DNA from: a virus | Strand: one strand, 5' to 3' | Virus record (IMG/VR): IMGVR_UViG_3300027917_000193 | Coordinates: 1 to 21,050 of that record | DNA: 21,050 nt | Part shown: piece by piece, positions 14,832 to 21,050 of the stretch | How the letters are laid out: each line of letters opens with the position of its first letter | How positions within the stretch are numbered: position 1 is the first letter of the stretch | Notes under the pieces: generated by a model | Databases searched by the model: none | Seen by the model: the letters and a program-made list of their open reading frames with translations, nothing else | What the model was told of the DNA's origin: nothing | Translations under genes and position numbers: made by a program

Positions 14832-15393
14832 AAGATGGCCATTTGAATCGTCGGCGCGGTTGCGCCAAATTCAACGGTGTATTCCGGATTTGTTCGGTTT
14901 CAAATCCGTGTTGTATATCGGCGCCAACATGACGCGCATGCAATTCGTTCCGGTGTTCGTTGGTGCGGACATGATGATCGATGTCGTCGAAATCCACACG
15001 CCGAATGTGCGTGAATTGGAATCATTCAATGAACGAACGCGAATCGCCGGTCGCAAATGGTTTCGAAATATCATAAATGCCGACGTGCGCGACATTTGGA
15101 AATTGGATGAATTGTTGTCATACGACGTCGTGTTTTGGTGGCATGGGCCGGAACACGTGCCGTTGGAGGATTTCGAAAAAACAATGCGGTTGTTGGAACG
15201 TTTCGCGATCAAAATAATCGTGGCCGGTTGTCCCTGGGGAATTTACCACCAACCGGCGGTTCGCGACAATCCGCACGAAATCCATGTGTCGCATTTGACG
15301 CCGCGCCAATTCATAAACATCGGTTATACGACAAATACAATTGGACGCAAAAATGTTCGTGGATCGAACATCCTGGCGTGGAAACGAATTTAA
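14818..15393 (+). CDS. SAM-dependent methyltransferase-like protein
   Basis: The 191-residue protein has a Rossmann-like start (KSVLYIGANMTRMQF then DMMIDVVEIHTPN). It continues with LLSYDVVFWWHGPEHVPLED, then ERFAIKIIVAGCPWGIYHQP, and ends GSNILAWKRI. This layout matches small class I methyltransferases seen in glycan clusters. The glycine-rich motif is weak, so binding of SAM is inferred. It is co-translated with the second sulfotransferase through a 14-base overlap. It would fit as a sugar O-methyltransferase. Confidence 0.6.
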   Translation: MLTDKRWPFESSARLRQIQRCIPDLFGFKSVLYIGANMTRMQFVPVFVGADMMIDVVEIHTPNVRELESFNERTRIAGRKWFRNIINADVRDIWKLDELLSYDVVFWWHGPEHVPLEDFEKTMRLLERFAIKIIVAGCPWGIYHQPAVRDNPHEIHVSHLTPRQFINIGYTTNTIGRKNVRGSNILAWKRI

Positions 15394-15411
15394 TTTTGGA
15401 GGTTTTGAAAA

Positions 15412-15831
15412 ATGGCAAGTTATAACAAATTCAACATTTTCGTTTTGGATTTGGGATTGGCCGTGCATGATTTGTCGACCGGCGGCGATGATTTGTACCT
15501 GTATTTGACGAACAACACACCGGATGCGGAAAACGATGCGGTCAAGGCGGATTTGACCGGAATCACCGAACAAAACGGTTATGCGGCCGCCGATGCATTA
15601 AACGATTACACGCGCGTGACCACGACCGCAACGTTGACATGCACGACGAAACAATGGACGGCCGCCGCGGGATCGTTCGGGCCGTTTCAATATGTTGTGT
15701 TGTATAACGAAAACACGGCCGTCAAAACCGATCCGTTGATCGCGTGGTGGAATTATGGTTCATCGATCACGGTTTTGGACACGGAAACATTCACCGTGAC
15801 GTTTGGCGCGTCGGTGTTCACATTAACCTAA
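15412..15831 (+). CDS. Phage structural protein, candidate head/tail decoration
   Basis: The 139-residue protein is beta-rich and Thr/Asn-rich with few charges. Its C-terminal half (FGPFQYVVLYNENTAVKTDP then LIAWWNYGSSITVLDTETFT) resembles small virion proteins commonly encoded in head or tail-fibre regions of phages. No enzyme motif is seen. It has a strong ribosome site (TTTTGGAGG). It follows the glycan cassette and begins the second structural block. Confidence 0.6.
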   Translation: MASYNKFNIFVLDLGLAVHDLSTGGDDLYLYLTNNTPDAENDAVKADLTGITEQNGYAAADALNDYTRVTTTATLTCTTKQWTAAAGSFGPFQYVVLYNENTAVKTDPLIAWWNYGSSITVLDTETFTVTFGASVFTLT

Positions 15832-15860
15832 TTTTGATTCATTGGGAGGGCGAGAAAAAA

Positions 15861-16049
15861 ATGCATCAAAAAACATACGCCGTCGGGAACGTCAAACCAT
15901 GTTGCAAAAATCCGAAAAATCGATTCGTGGTACACCGCGACGAAACCAACCAAACCGTCGTGGAAAAATGCGGCATTTGCAACGCGCATCATTATCGCAT
16001 GAACGCCGATCCGATATTGTTCGGCGTGGATGGAAAACCGATCGGATAA
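15861..16049 (+). CDS. Small Cys-rich, zinc-ribbon-like protein
   Basis: The 62-residue protein has two Cys pairs, KPCCKNPKNR and KCGICNAHHYRM, the arrangement of a small zinc ribbon. Similar small proteins are scattered in phage structural regions; their role is unknown. ATG 15861 follows GGGAGGGCGAGAAAAAA and is preferred over an in-frame extension to 15744 that overlaps the previous gene. Confidence 0.65.
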   Translation: MHQKTYAVGNVKPCCKNPKNRFVVHRDETNQTVVEKCGICNAHHYRMNADPILFGVDGKPIG

Positions 16050-16051
16050 TA

Positions 16052-16288
16052 ATTCAGCGCGTCGGATCGTGCCGCAAATGCGGATTTTGTTGTCCGCCAA
16101 CGTGCGAACATTTCGTTGACGGTTTGTGTTCGATCCACGAAACAAAACCGGATTCATGCGCACGCGCGCCGGAATTCCCCATGCGGAAATGGAATCCGGA
16201 TTGCGGATTTCGTTTTTTCACAACAACGGCCGACGGTGTAAAATTGGAAATTTTTGCGATGCAATGCGGACAACCAACGGATAAATAA
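16052..16288 (+). CDS. YkgJ-like Cys-cluster protein, start uncertain
   Basis: The frame encodes GSCRKCGFCCPPTCEHF, DGLCSIHETKPDSC and NPDCGFRFF, the Cys spacing of YkgJ-like putative iron- or zinc-binding proteins (about 78 residues). No ATG, GTG or TTG lies in frame between the previous stop and the first Cys. The start is either a rare ATT/ATA codon at 16046-16054, or ATG 15968 well inside the preceding gene. The 3' end overlaps the next gene by TAATG. It and the zinc-ribbon gene may function as a pair. Confidence 0.55.
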   Translation: MQRVGSCRKCGFCCPPTCEHFVDGLCSIHETKPDSCARAPEFPMRKWNPDCGFRFFTTTADGVKLEIFAMQCGQPTDK

Positions 16289-18327
16289 TGGCAACGCGTT
16301 TTTATTTACCATCGACCGGCACGCCGTCGATTTCACCGTCATTCGACGCGTTATGGGATCAAACGACGGCCGCCGATCGCCGCGAAATGGTGACGACGAA
16401 AATTTCGTCGGCGTTCACCACCAAATCGGATTCGGAAACAAGCGGATCGGTCATCGAGGTTTTGTTGCGGCAATATATTTCCGCCGCACGGTATGACGCA
16501 TATTCGTTTTCCGGCACCGACACGTGGAAATTGCAAATCCGTTGTTTGGAGTCATCCGTGCAAGCGGATTTTTATTTATACATCATCGCCAAGGTCATCC
16601 AAAACGACGGCACGGTTCGCGGAACGTTGATTTCGGCCGTTGTTGACACAACGGAAATCACGCATGTTGAATTGACGAATCGCGGCATGGCCGGATCATG
16701 CCAATCGGTTTCATTGCAGGATGGCGACCGGATTTTGTTGGAAATCGGTTTTCAGGCGCAAAACACGAAATCGAATTCATACACCGCAACAATGGATTTC
16801 GGCGACAATTCCGGAACCGATTTGCCGGAGGATGATTCCACCGTCACGCAATACAACGCGTGGTTCGAATTGTCGCCAACGTTGTCCGAATATTCCGGCG
16901 CATACAACATCGACGCCGATCCGGATTCATACGCGATCGCCGCGCCGGTTGACACAACATTGCAATGGGGCCGCAAGGTCGCGGCCGGTTCCGATTCATA
17001 CGCGATCACCGGCACGGCGGCAACATTAAAGCGCGGATATAAAATCACGGCCGAACCGACGTCATATTCAATATCCGGAACCGCCGTTGATTTGACGCGC
17101 GATGCGAAATTGACGGCCGATCCGGATTCGTATTCAATCGTTGGTTCCGACGCCGGATTGAAATTCGGCCGGAAAATCGCGGCCGATCCGGATTCGTATT
17201 TGGTTTCCGGTCAAACCGTTGATTTGACGCGCGGCCGACAATTGCCGTTGGAGTCGGATTCCTATTCCATCACCGGCGCGGATGTCACGTTGTCATATTC
17301 TGGCGACGCCAAGGAAATCGAGGCCGATCCGACATCATATTCGATCACCGGTTCCGACGTCGGTTTGAAACATGACAAAAAAATCACCGCCGGTTCGGAT
17401 TCATATTCGATTTCGGGACAAAATGCCGATTTAACGCGAACGGCCGAAATGACGGCCGATCCAGGCGCATATTCAATCACCGGAACCGATGTCGATTTGA
17501 CGCATGACAAAAAAATCACGGCCGAAACCGTCGCATATAATTTGACCGGCACGGCCGCCGCATTAAAACACGATAAAAAAATCGTGGCCGGTGCCGATTC
17601 GTATTTGATCACCGGTTCCGATGTGACGTTGGATTATTCCGGCGGCGCCAAACAAATCGACGCCGATCCAGGCACATATTTGATCACCGGATCGGATGCA
17701 ACGTTGACGCGCGGCCGCCAATTCACGGCCGAGCCGGATTCATATGCAATTTCCGGCGCCGCCGCAACATTGACGCGTGGCCGACAATTTACCGCCGAAT
17801 CCGGTTCGTATGCAATTTCCGGCACGGCGGCCGGTTTGACGCACGACAAAAAAATCGTTGCGGAATCCGATTCGTATTCGATTACAGGATTCGACGCCAC
17901 GTTGGATTATTCCGGCGCCGGTTCCAAATCGATCAACGCCGAGGGCGGAACGTATGCGATCACCGGATCGGACGTTTCGTTAAAACATGACAAAAAGATT
18001 GTCGCCGGCGCCGGCGTTTATTTGTTGACCGGCACGCCGTCGGATTTATCAAAGGGATTCACGATTGCGGCCGAATCCGGATCATATGCCGTGACCGGCC
18101 AGGACACAACGTTAAAACGAACATATGCGATCGCGGCCGATCCTGGCGCGTATGTGATCGTTGGGTTTGCGGCAACGTTGTCATATACCGGCGCGGAGGT
18201 TTATTCGGTTCCGGCGGTCGGTTGGTTGCAAAAACAACAAACCGTCGTTGGCCATTTGCAAATAAACGCGACGATCGTTGGCCGGTTGCAACCGCCAAAA
18301 TCCATCAAGGGGAAAATATACCGATGA
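16288..18327 (+). CDS. Large tandem-repeat virion protein (679 residues)
   Basis: The protein has an N-terminal domain of about 212 residues, then about 19 tandem units of roughly 22 residues, then a short C-terminal tail with WLQKQQTVVGHLQINAT. A typical unit reads DSYAITGTAATLKRGYKITA. The conserved positions are an acidic residue or Gly, then Ser/Tyr, a hydrophobic-x-Gly and a Leu. Proteins with this repeat type occur in other phages, usually without assigned function; fibre or surface roles are likely. The repeats offer many Ser, Thr and Tyr residues that the neighbouring glycosyl- and sulfotransferases could modify, which is inference. It starts in TAATG overlap and ends in ATGA overlap. 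Confidence 0.75.
   Translation: MATRFYLPSTGTPSISPSFDALWDQTTAADRREMVTTKISSAFTTKSDSETSGSVIEVLLRQYISAARYDAYSFSGTDTWKLQIRCLESSVQADFYLYIIAKVIQNDGTVRGTLISAVVDTTEITHVELTNRGMAGSCQSVSLQDGDRILLEIGFQAQNTKSNSYTATMDFGDNSGTDLPEDDSTVTQYNAWFELSPTLSEYSGAYNIDADPDSYAIAAPVDTTLQWGRKVAAGSDSYAITGTAATLKRGYKITAEPTSYSISGTAVDLTRDAKLTADPDSYSIVGSDAGLKFGRKIAADPDSYLVSGQTVDLTRGRQLPLESDSYSITGADVTLSYSGDAKEIEADPTSYSITGSDVGLKHDKKITAGSDSYSISGQNADLTRTAEMTADPGAYSITGTDVDLTHDKKITAETVAYNLTGTAAALKHDKKIVAGADSYLITGSDVTLDYSGGAKQIDADPGTYLITGSDATLTRGRQFTAEPDSYAISGAAATLTRGRQFTAESGSYAISGTAAGLTHDKKIVAESDSYSITGFDATLDYSGAGSKSINAEGGTYAITGSDVSLKHDKKIVAGAGVYLLTGTPSDLSKGFTIAAESGSYAVTGQDTTLKRTYAIAADPGAYVIVGFAATLSYTGAEVYSVPAVGWLQKQQTVVGHLQINATIVGRLQPPKSIKGKIYR
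16924..18222 (+). repeat. Tandem coding repeat, about 19 units of 66-78 bases
   Basis: Most units are 22 codons. Units 6, 11, 15 and 19 are longer (25-26 codons) and carry a YSG- or YTG-type insertion before the next unit, giving a second-level period of four to five units. Units 12-13 (about 17671-17810) are nearly identical, which suggests recent duplication. Confidence 0.85.
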
Positions 18328-18686
18328 GCGAATTTATATTCAAAAAAGGGAACACCGGAATCATTGACATGTCGATCGTGGATCGAAACGGCGATCCGGT
18401 TTTGGATTTGGCGGCGACAACCGAAATCACATTTCAGGTCAAGGCCACGGAAACCGGCGCCGCATTATTTTCATGCACGAAAACCGCCGCCGAAATTGTG
18501 GTTGACACGCCGAACGCCGGTGACGTTCGAATCACGATTTCGCCAACAAAAATGACGCAAATTCCGAAACGGTATTATTGCGCATTGAAATTGGTTTGGT
18601 CGGCCACGGTCACATATGAGGTTCACATATATGTCGATGACGTGGAAACCGAATCGTTCCGGATCGAACAAAACATTGTTTCATAA
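18324..18686 (+). CDS. Virion structural protein, BppU-like N-terminal type
   Basis: The 120-residue beta-rich protein contains IVDRNGDPVLDLAATTEITF then QVKATETG, the look of small phage proteins related to the N-terminal part of baseplate protein BppU. The C-terminal half (TYEVHIYVDDVETESFRIEQ) ends a strand-rich domain. ATG 18324 overlaps the repeat protein's stop by ATGA. Its place beside the repeat protein suggests that they act together in a fibre or surface structure. Confidence 0.6.
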   Translation: MSEFIFKKGNTGIIDMSIVDRNGDPVLDLAATTEITFQVKATETGAALFSCTKTAAEIVVDTPNAGDVRITISPTKMTQIPKRYYCALKLVWSATVTYEVHIYVDDVETESFRIEQNIVS

Positions 18687-18700
18687 AACGAGGTGATAAA

Positions 18701-19186
18701 ATGGCGATTGGATGGTTGGTTGATTTGCCGGAGGCGGATTCATATTTCAACGACGAAAGGTTGGAACGTTCCGCATGGGATAACATATCAAATGACGTGG
18801 ACAAAACCGCGTGTTTGATGAACGCGTACAACCGGATTTTCTATCACGACGACACGAACGTTCCGGCATCCGGATCGGAAACCGCCGCGCAACGCGTTTA
18901 TTTGATCAAGGCGCAATGTGAAATGGCCGCATATTTGGTCGACCATTTGGCCGACGAGGATCGGCGAAAAGGTTTACAGGCGCAAGCGGTAACCGACGCC
19001 GGAATCGTCAAGGAAAAATATGACAAGGATAAATTGTACGATTTGCCGTTGCCGCCGTTTGTGATCGCGATTTTGAAAAAGGCCGGTTTTATTAAACAAC
19101 AACGGTTTTTTGCGACCAACGTTGAACGCGATGAGGATTACGGCGTCAACCAATCGATTGATGCATACGACGATTTGGGCGAATAA
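18701..19186 (+). CDS. Head-tail connector (gp6/DnaT-like) protein
   Basis: The 161-residue protein is mostly helical and resembles small adaptors that dock under the portal: LPEADSYFNDERLERSAWDN, KTACLMNAYNRIFY, AAQRVYLIKAQCEMAAYLVD. It has a strong ribosome site (GAGGTGAT). It ends in TAATG overlap with the minor head gene. It restarts the head-tail connection series interrupted by the cassette. Confidence 0.75.
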   Translation: MAIGWLVDLPEADSYFNDERLERSAWDNISNDVDKTACLMNAYNRIFYHDDTNVPASGSETAAQRVYLIKAQCEMAAYLVDHLADEDRRKGLQAQAVTDAGIVKEKYDKDKLYDLPLPPFVIAILKKAGFIKQQRFFATNVERDEDYGVNQSIDAYDDLGE

Positions 19187-20106
19187 TGGCCGATGTCGGA
19201 AACGTTGCGAACCGCCGTGGCATGCGCCAATGGCGGAACGTGTACGATTCCGCATTGCGTGATTTGACGACAATTTTATTTTCGTTGCCGGTTGGCAAGT
19301 ATTCCGAAATCGGCGCGATCCGAATCCAGGCGCGCGCCAATAAATTGATCGACAAATTGAACCGAACCGTTGTTCGTTTGGCGGATTCCACGGTCACCGA
19401 TTCGTTTGATTATTCCGTCGCCGTGACGAAAACACAATTGGAAATGATCGGCGCCAAACCGTCGGAAATGTTCAATGTTGACGCCGCCAACGCCGAGGCC
19501 ACGCGCCGAAACGCCGACGAATTAACGATGACCATGTTGCGCGCAAACGCATCCATGCGCCGCACCGTCGACCAATATTCAAACCTATTGAAATTGGCGA
19601 AAATGGACACATTGCAAATCCACGAATTCCAGGCCGGTTGGGTTCCTGGCGCAATCGAATGGTTGGAGGATGTCGTTGATTATGCCATCAAAAACCAATT
19701 GGCGCGTGCATCGGTTACGGCGCAAATTCAAAATTATTTGCGCACAATCGTTTTGACCGGAAAATTTATCCAAATCAACGGCCGGAATTATCGCATAAAT
19801 AAATATGCGGAAATGGTTTCGCGAACGGTTTTCCGCGCGGCACAAACCGACGCGACCGTGAATATGTGCGAAAAATACGACAATGATTTGGTGCGCGTTT
19901 CGAAACATCATCCGGAATGTGAATCGCATGTTTGCCAAAAATACGAGGGAAAGGTTTTTTCGTTATTTGGAAAAACCAAGGGTTTTCAATTGTTAGAAAA
20001 ACGGCCGCCGTTCCATCCAAATTGCATGCATAACATTCGACCGACATCGATCGAGGCGATCCGCGCACGCGAAATATTTGGACAACGGCCAGGGGTGGTC
20101 ACATGA
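19186..20106 (+). CDS. MuF-type minor head protein (SPP1 gp7-like)
   Basis: The 306-residue protein has a helical N-terminal part. Its C-terminal MuF-like domain shows the usual His/Cys set: HHPECESHVCQKYEGK (241-256) and PPFHPNCMHNIRP (274-286). Such proteins sit with the portal inside the head and help assembly or DNA release. The gene usually lies next to the portal gene; here it follows the connector more than 13 kb away. No extra toxin-like domain is present. It overlaps the next gene by ATGA. Confidence 0.8.
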   Translation: MADVGNVANRRGMRQWRNVYDSALRDLTTILFSLPVGKYSEIGAIRIQARANKLIDKLNRTVVRLADSTVTDSFDYSVAVTKTQLEMIGAKPSEMFNVDAANAEATRRNADELTMTMLRANASMRRTVDQYSNLLKLAKMDTLQIHEFQAGWVPGAIEWLEDVVDYAIKNQLARASVTAQIQNYLRTIVLTGKFIQINGRNYRINKYAEMVSRTVFRAAQTDATVNMCEKYDNDLVRVSKHHPECESHVCQKYEGKVFSLFGKTKGFQLLEKRPPFHPNCMHNIRPTSIEAIRAREIFGQRPGVVT

Positions 20107-20414
20107 CAACATCACAAATACGGTCATATTTGAATCAAAAAATCACATTGAAACGCGGCAAGGCGCCGGATGAATACGGCGAACCGAACGAACCATTGTC
20201 GTTCGATTTGAGGGCGCGCGTTGATTGGGAAAACAAGGTGATCGTCGACAATTACGGAAAAGAGGTCGCATCGATCGCGCTCATATTGGTGGTTTTCGAT
20301 TCCACGATCACATATGACGACGTTTTCACGATCGACGGCCGCGATCATGCAATCGTGCAAATCAACCGCGTTCAAGATTTTTCAGCAAACCATTGGGAAA
20401 TCCGGATTCGATAA
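20103..20414 (+). CDS. Head closure / head-tail joining protein (SPP1 gp16-like)
   Basis: The 103-residue beta-barrel-like protein contains LNQKITLKRGKAPDEYGEPN, SFDLRARVDWENK, TITYDDVFTIDGRDHAIVQI and ends HWEIRIR. This is the typical outline of the small head-tail joining family. These proteins close the portal channel and receive the tail. It overlaps both neighbours (ATGA and TAATG). Confidence 0.8.
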   Translation: MTTSQIRSYLNQKITLKRGKAPDEYGEPNEPLSFDLRARVDWENKVIVDNYGKEVASIALILVVFDSTITYDDVFTIDGRDHAIVQINRVQDFSANHWEIRIR

Positions 20415-20656
20415 TGGCAAAATCAGGGATCGTTGTTGACACAAAGGAATTTGATGCGGATTTCAAGCGCATTGTGAACCATGCGATCCCTGAATTGCGC
20501 GAAAAGGGAATGTGGAACGCCGCGTGGGAATTGTTGGCCGATTCCGACGACGTTGTGCCGCAAACACCGTTCGGCGATCGATCGACCGGCGTTGGCGCAC
20601 GTGGAGGCGCGAAAAAAGGCGGTGGTGATTTGCGCGGATCGGCCAAGGTTGAAATT
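20414..20656 (+). pseudogene. HK97 gp10-like tail/head-completion gene, 3' part lost at junction
   Basis: The first 81 codons look like the HK97 gp10-type family: helical N-terminus (DTKEFDADFKRIVNHAIPEL), then VVPQTPFGDRSTGVGARGG and GDLRGSAKVEI, the usual place where the family continues. Such proteins act in joining head and tail. Beyond codon 81 the frame stays open but encodes RecN. The start ATG 20414 overlaps the previous stop in TAATG. The true downstream part and the tail genes are missing from this window. Confidence 0.7.
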
Positions 20657-20662
20657 GAAGAG
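20651..20662. other. Phage-to-bacterial composition junction
   Basis: Left of this interval the sequence follows the phage's word rule (AG followed by G, CT preceded by C). Right of it the rule ends abruptly. The bases GAAATTGAAGAG could belong to either side, so a short microhomology is possible. The join is in frame by chance or through the shared Glu-rich coding. Confidence 0.75.
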
Positions 20663-21050
20663 GCGGCCCTCATGCTAAGGGACTTGCAGAATGAAATCCA
20701 AATTAATCCCGCTAGGCTGGAGCAGGTTGAAGAAAGATTACAACTCCTAAAACGGTTAAAGAAGAAATACGGACAAAGCCTCGATGAGGTCATATCCTTT
20801 AAGGACGGACTGTCCATTGAGATCCAGGGGCTGGATCAAAAGGAAAAGAAGTTAAAGGACTTAGAGGCAGAGCTCCATGCTCTAAGGATGGAGGTCCTGG
20901 AAAAAGCACATAAACTTTCCCATAAACGACACCAGGTGGCTGACAAACTTACCGGGGCATTGGAAGCGGAGTTGGTCCTGCTGGACATGAGAGGAACGCG
21001 TCTTAGCCTTCTCTTTCAGAACGAAAGCGGACCCAGGGAGGAGAACTTGA
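20657..21050 (+). CDS. recN: Internal fragment of bacterial DNA repair ATPase RecN
   Basis: The frame reads EEAALMLRDLQNEIQINPAR then LEQVEERLQLLKRLKKKYG, DEVISFKDGL, RMEVLEKAHKLSHKRHQVAD, LVLLDMRGTRLSLLFQNESG. This matches the coiled-coil and inner region of RecN, the SMC-like protein for double-strand break repair (NPxRLxxxEERLxLLKxLKKKYG is characteristic). Neither the Walker A nor the C-terminal ATPase part lies in the window; the frame runs off the right edge. Codon and word use differ sharply from the phage: CTC, CTA, CTT, CAG, AGA and AGC are common. It is bacterial chromosome, probably joined artificially. Confidence 0.9.

Noticed and set aside
9133-15393. Glycan cassette as a recent transfer from a bacterium
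   Set aside because: It obeys the same unusual word-avoidance rule as the terminase and portal genes, so it has long been in this genome or one with the same bias.
16924-18222. Regular DNA repeats that might be a CRISPR array or satellite
   Set aside because: The repeats are in one long reading frame, vary at the third codon position, and have no conserved repeat with unique spacers.
1-21050. tRNA genes, rRNA, insertion sequences, integrase or attachment sites
   Set aside because: No cloverleaf-like sequence, transposase, recombinase or flanking direct repeats were recognised, and the gaps between genes (under 90 bases) are nearly all too short.

Overview
The window is almost entirely one strand of a tailed double-stranded DNA bacteriophage (Caudoviricetes). 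Nearly every gene is on the + strand. Genes are packed with ATGA, TAATG or short overlaps and are preceded by strong GGAGG-type ribosome binding sites. The backbone is recognisable: small terminase, large terminase, SPP1-type portal, a protease-like protein, a coiled-coil scaffold, a decoration protein, the major capsid protein, a head-tail connector, a MuF-type minor head protein, a head-closure protein and the start of an HK97 gp10-like gene. No integrase, repressor or replication gene is present, so lifestyle and host cannot be read from this piece.

Layout. 1-2311 carries the tail end of an NlpC/P60 peptidase, a small phage sigma factor behind a 24-codon leader ORF, two single-membrane-span proteins (candidate lysis genes) and a SAM-dependent methyltransferase. 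2386-4634 is a ParB-domain protein and the packaging terminase pair. 4646-9065 is the portal-to-capsid block and ends in a strong intrinsic terminator. 9133-15393 is a block of ten genes: a DUF115/MptE-like GGGPSL protein, four probable glycosyltransferases of different types, two sulfotransferases, a methyltransferase and two small unknown proteins. 15412-18686 holds candidate virion proteins, among them a 679-residue protein with about 19 tandem 22-residue repeats, plus two small Cys-rich proteins. 18701-20650 resumes the head-tail connection genes.

The most interesting system is the 9133-15393 block. It looks like a phage-borne pathway for building, methylating and sulfating a glycan, lying between the capsid gene and the connector genes. 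Its position among structural genes suggests, but does not show, that the virion or the host surface is the target.

Two sequence-level signals stand out. First, up to about 20650 the DNA strongly avoids AGA, AGC, AGT and their complements TCT, GCT, ACT, while AGG/CCT is tolerated. The avoidance holds across codon boundaries and in every functional block, so the sugar/sulfate cassette is compositionally at home here. Second, a 14-base inverted-repeat motif occurs three times exactly and once degenerately, in two pairs about 42-44 bp apart, each pair just upstream of a gene start.

At about 20651-20662 the sequence switches in frame from the phage gp10-like gene to the middle of a bacterial recN gene with quite different word and codon use. 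This is most likely a chimeric contig join. The last 390 bases should not be treated as phage sequence without checking.
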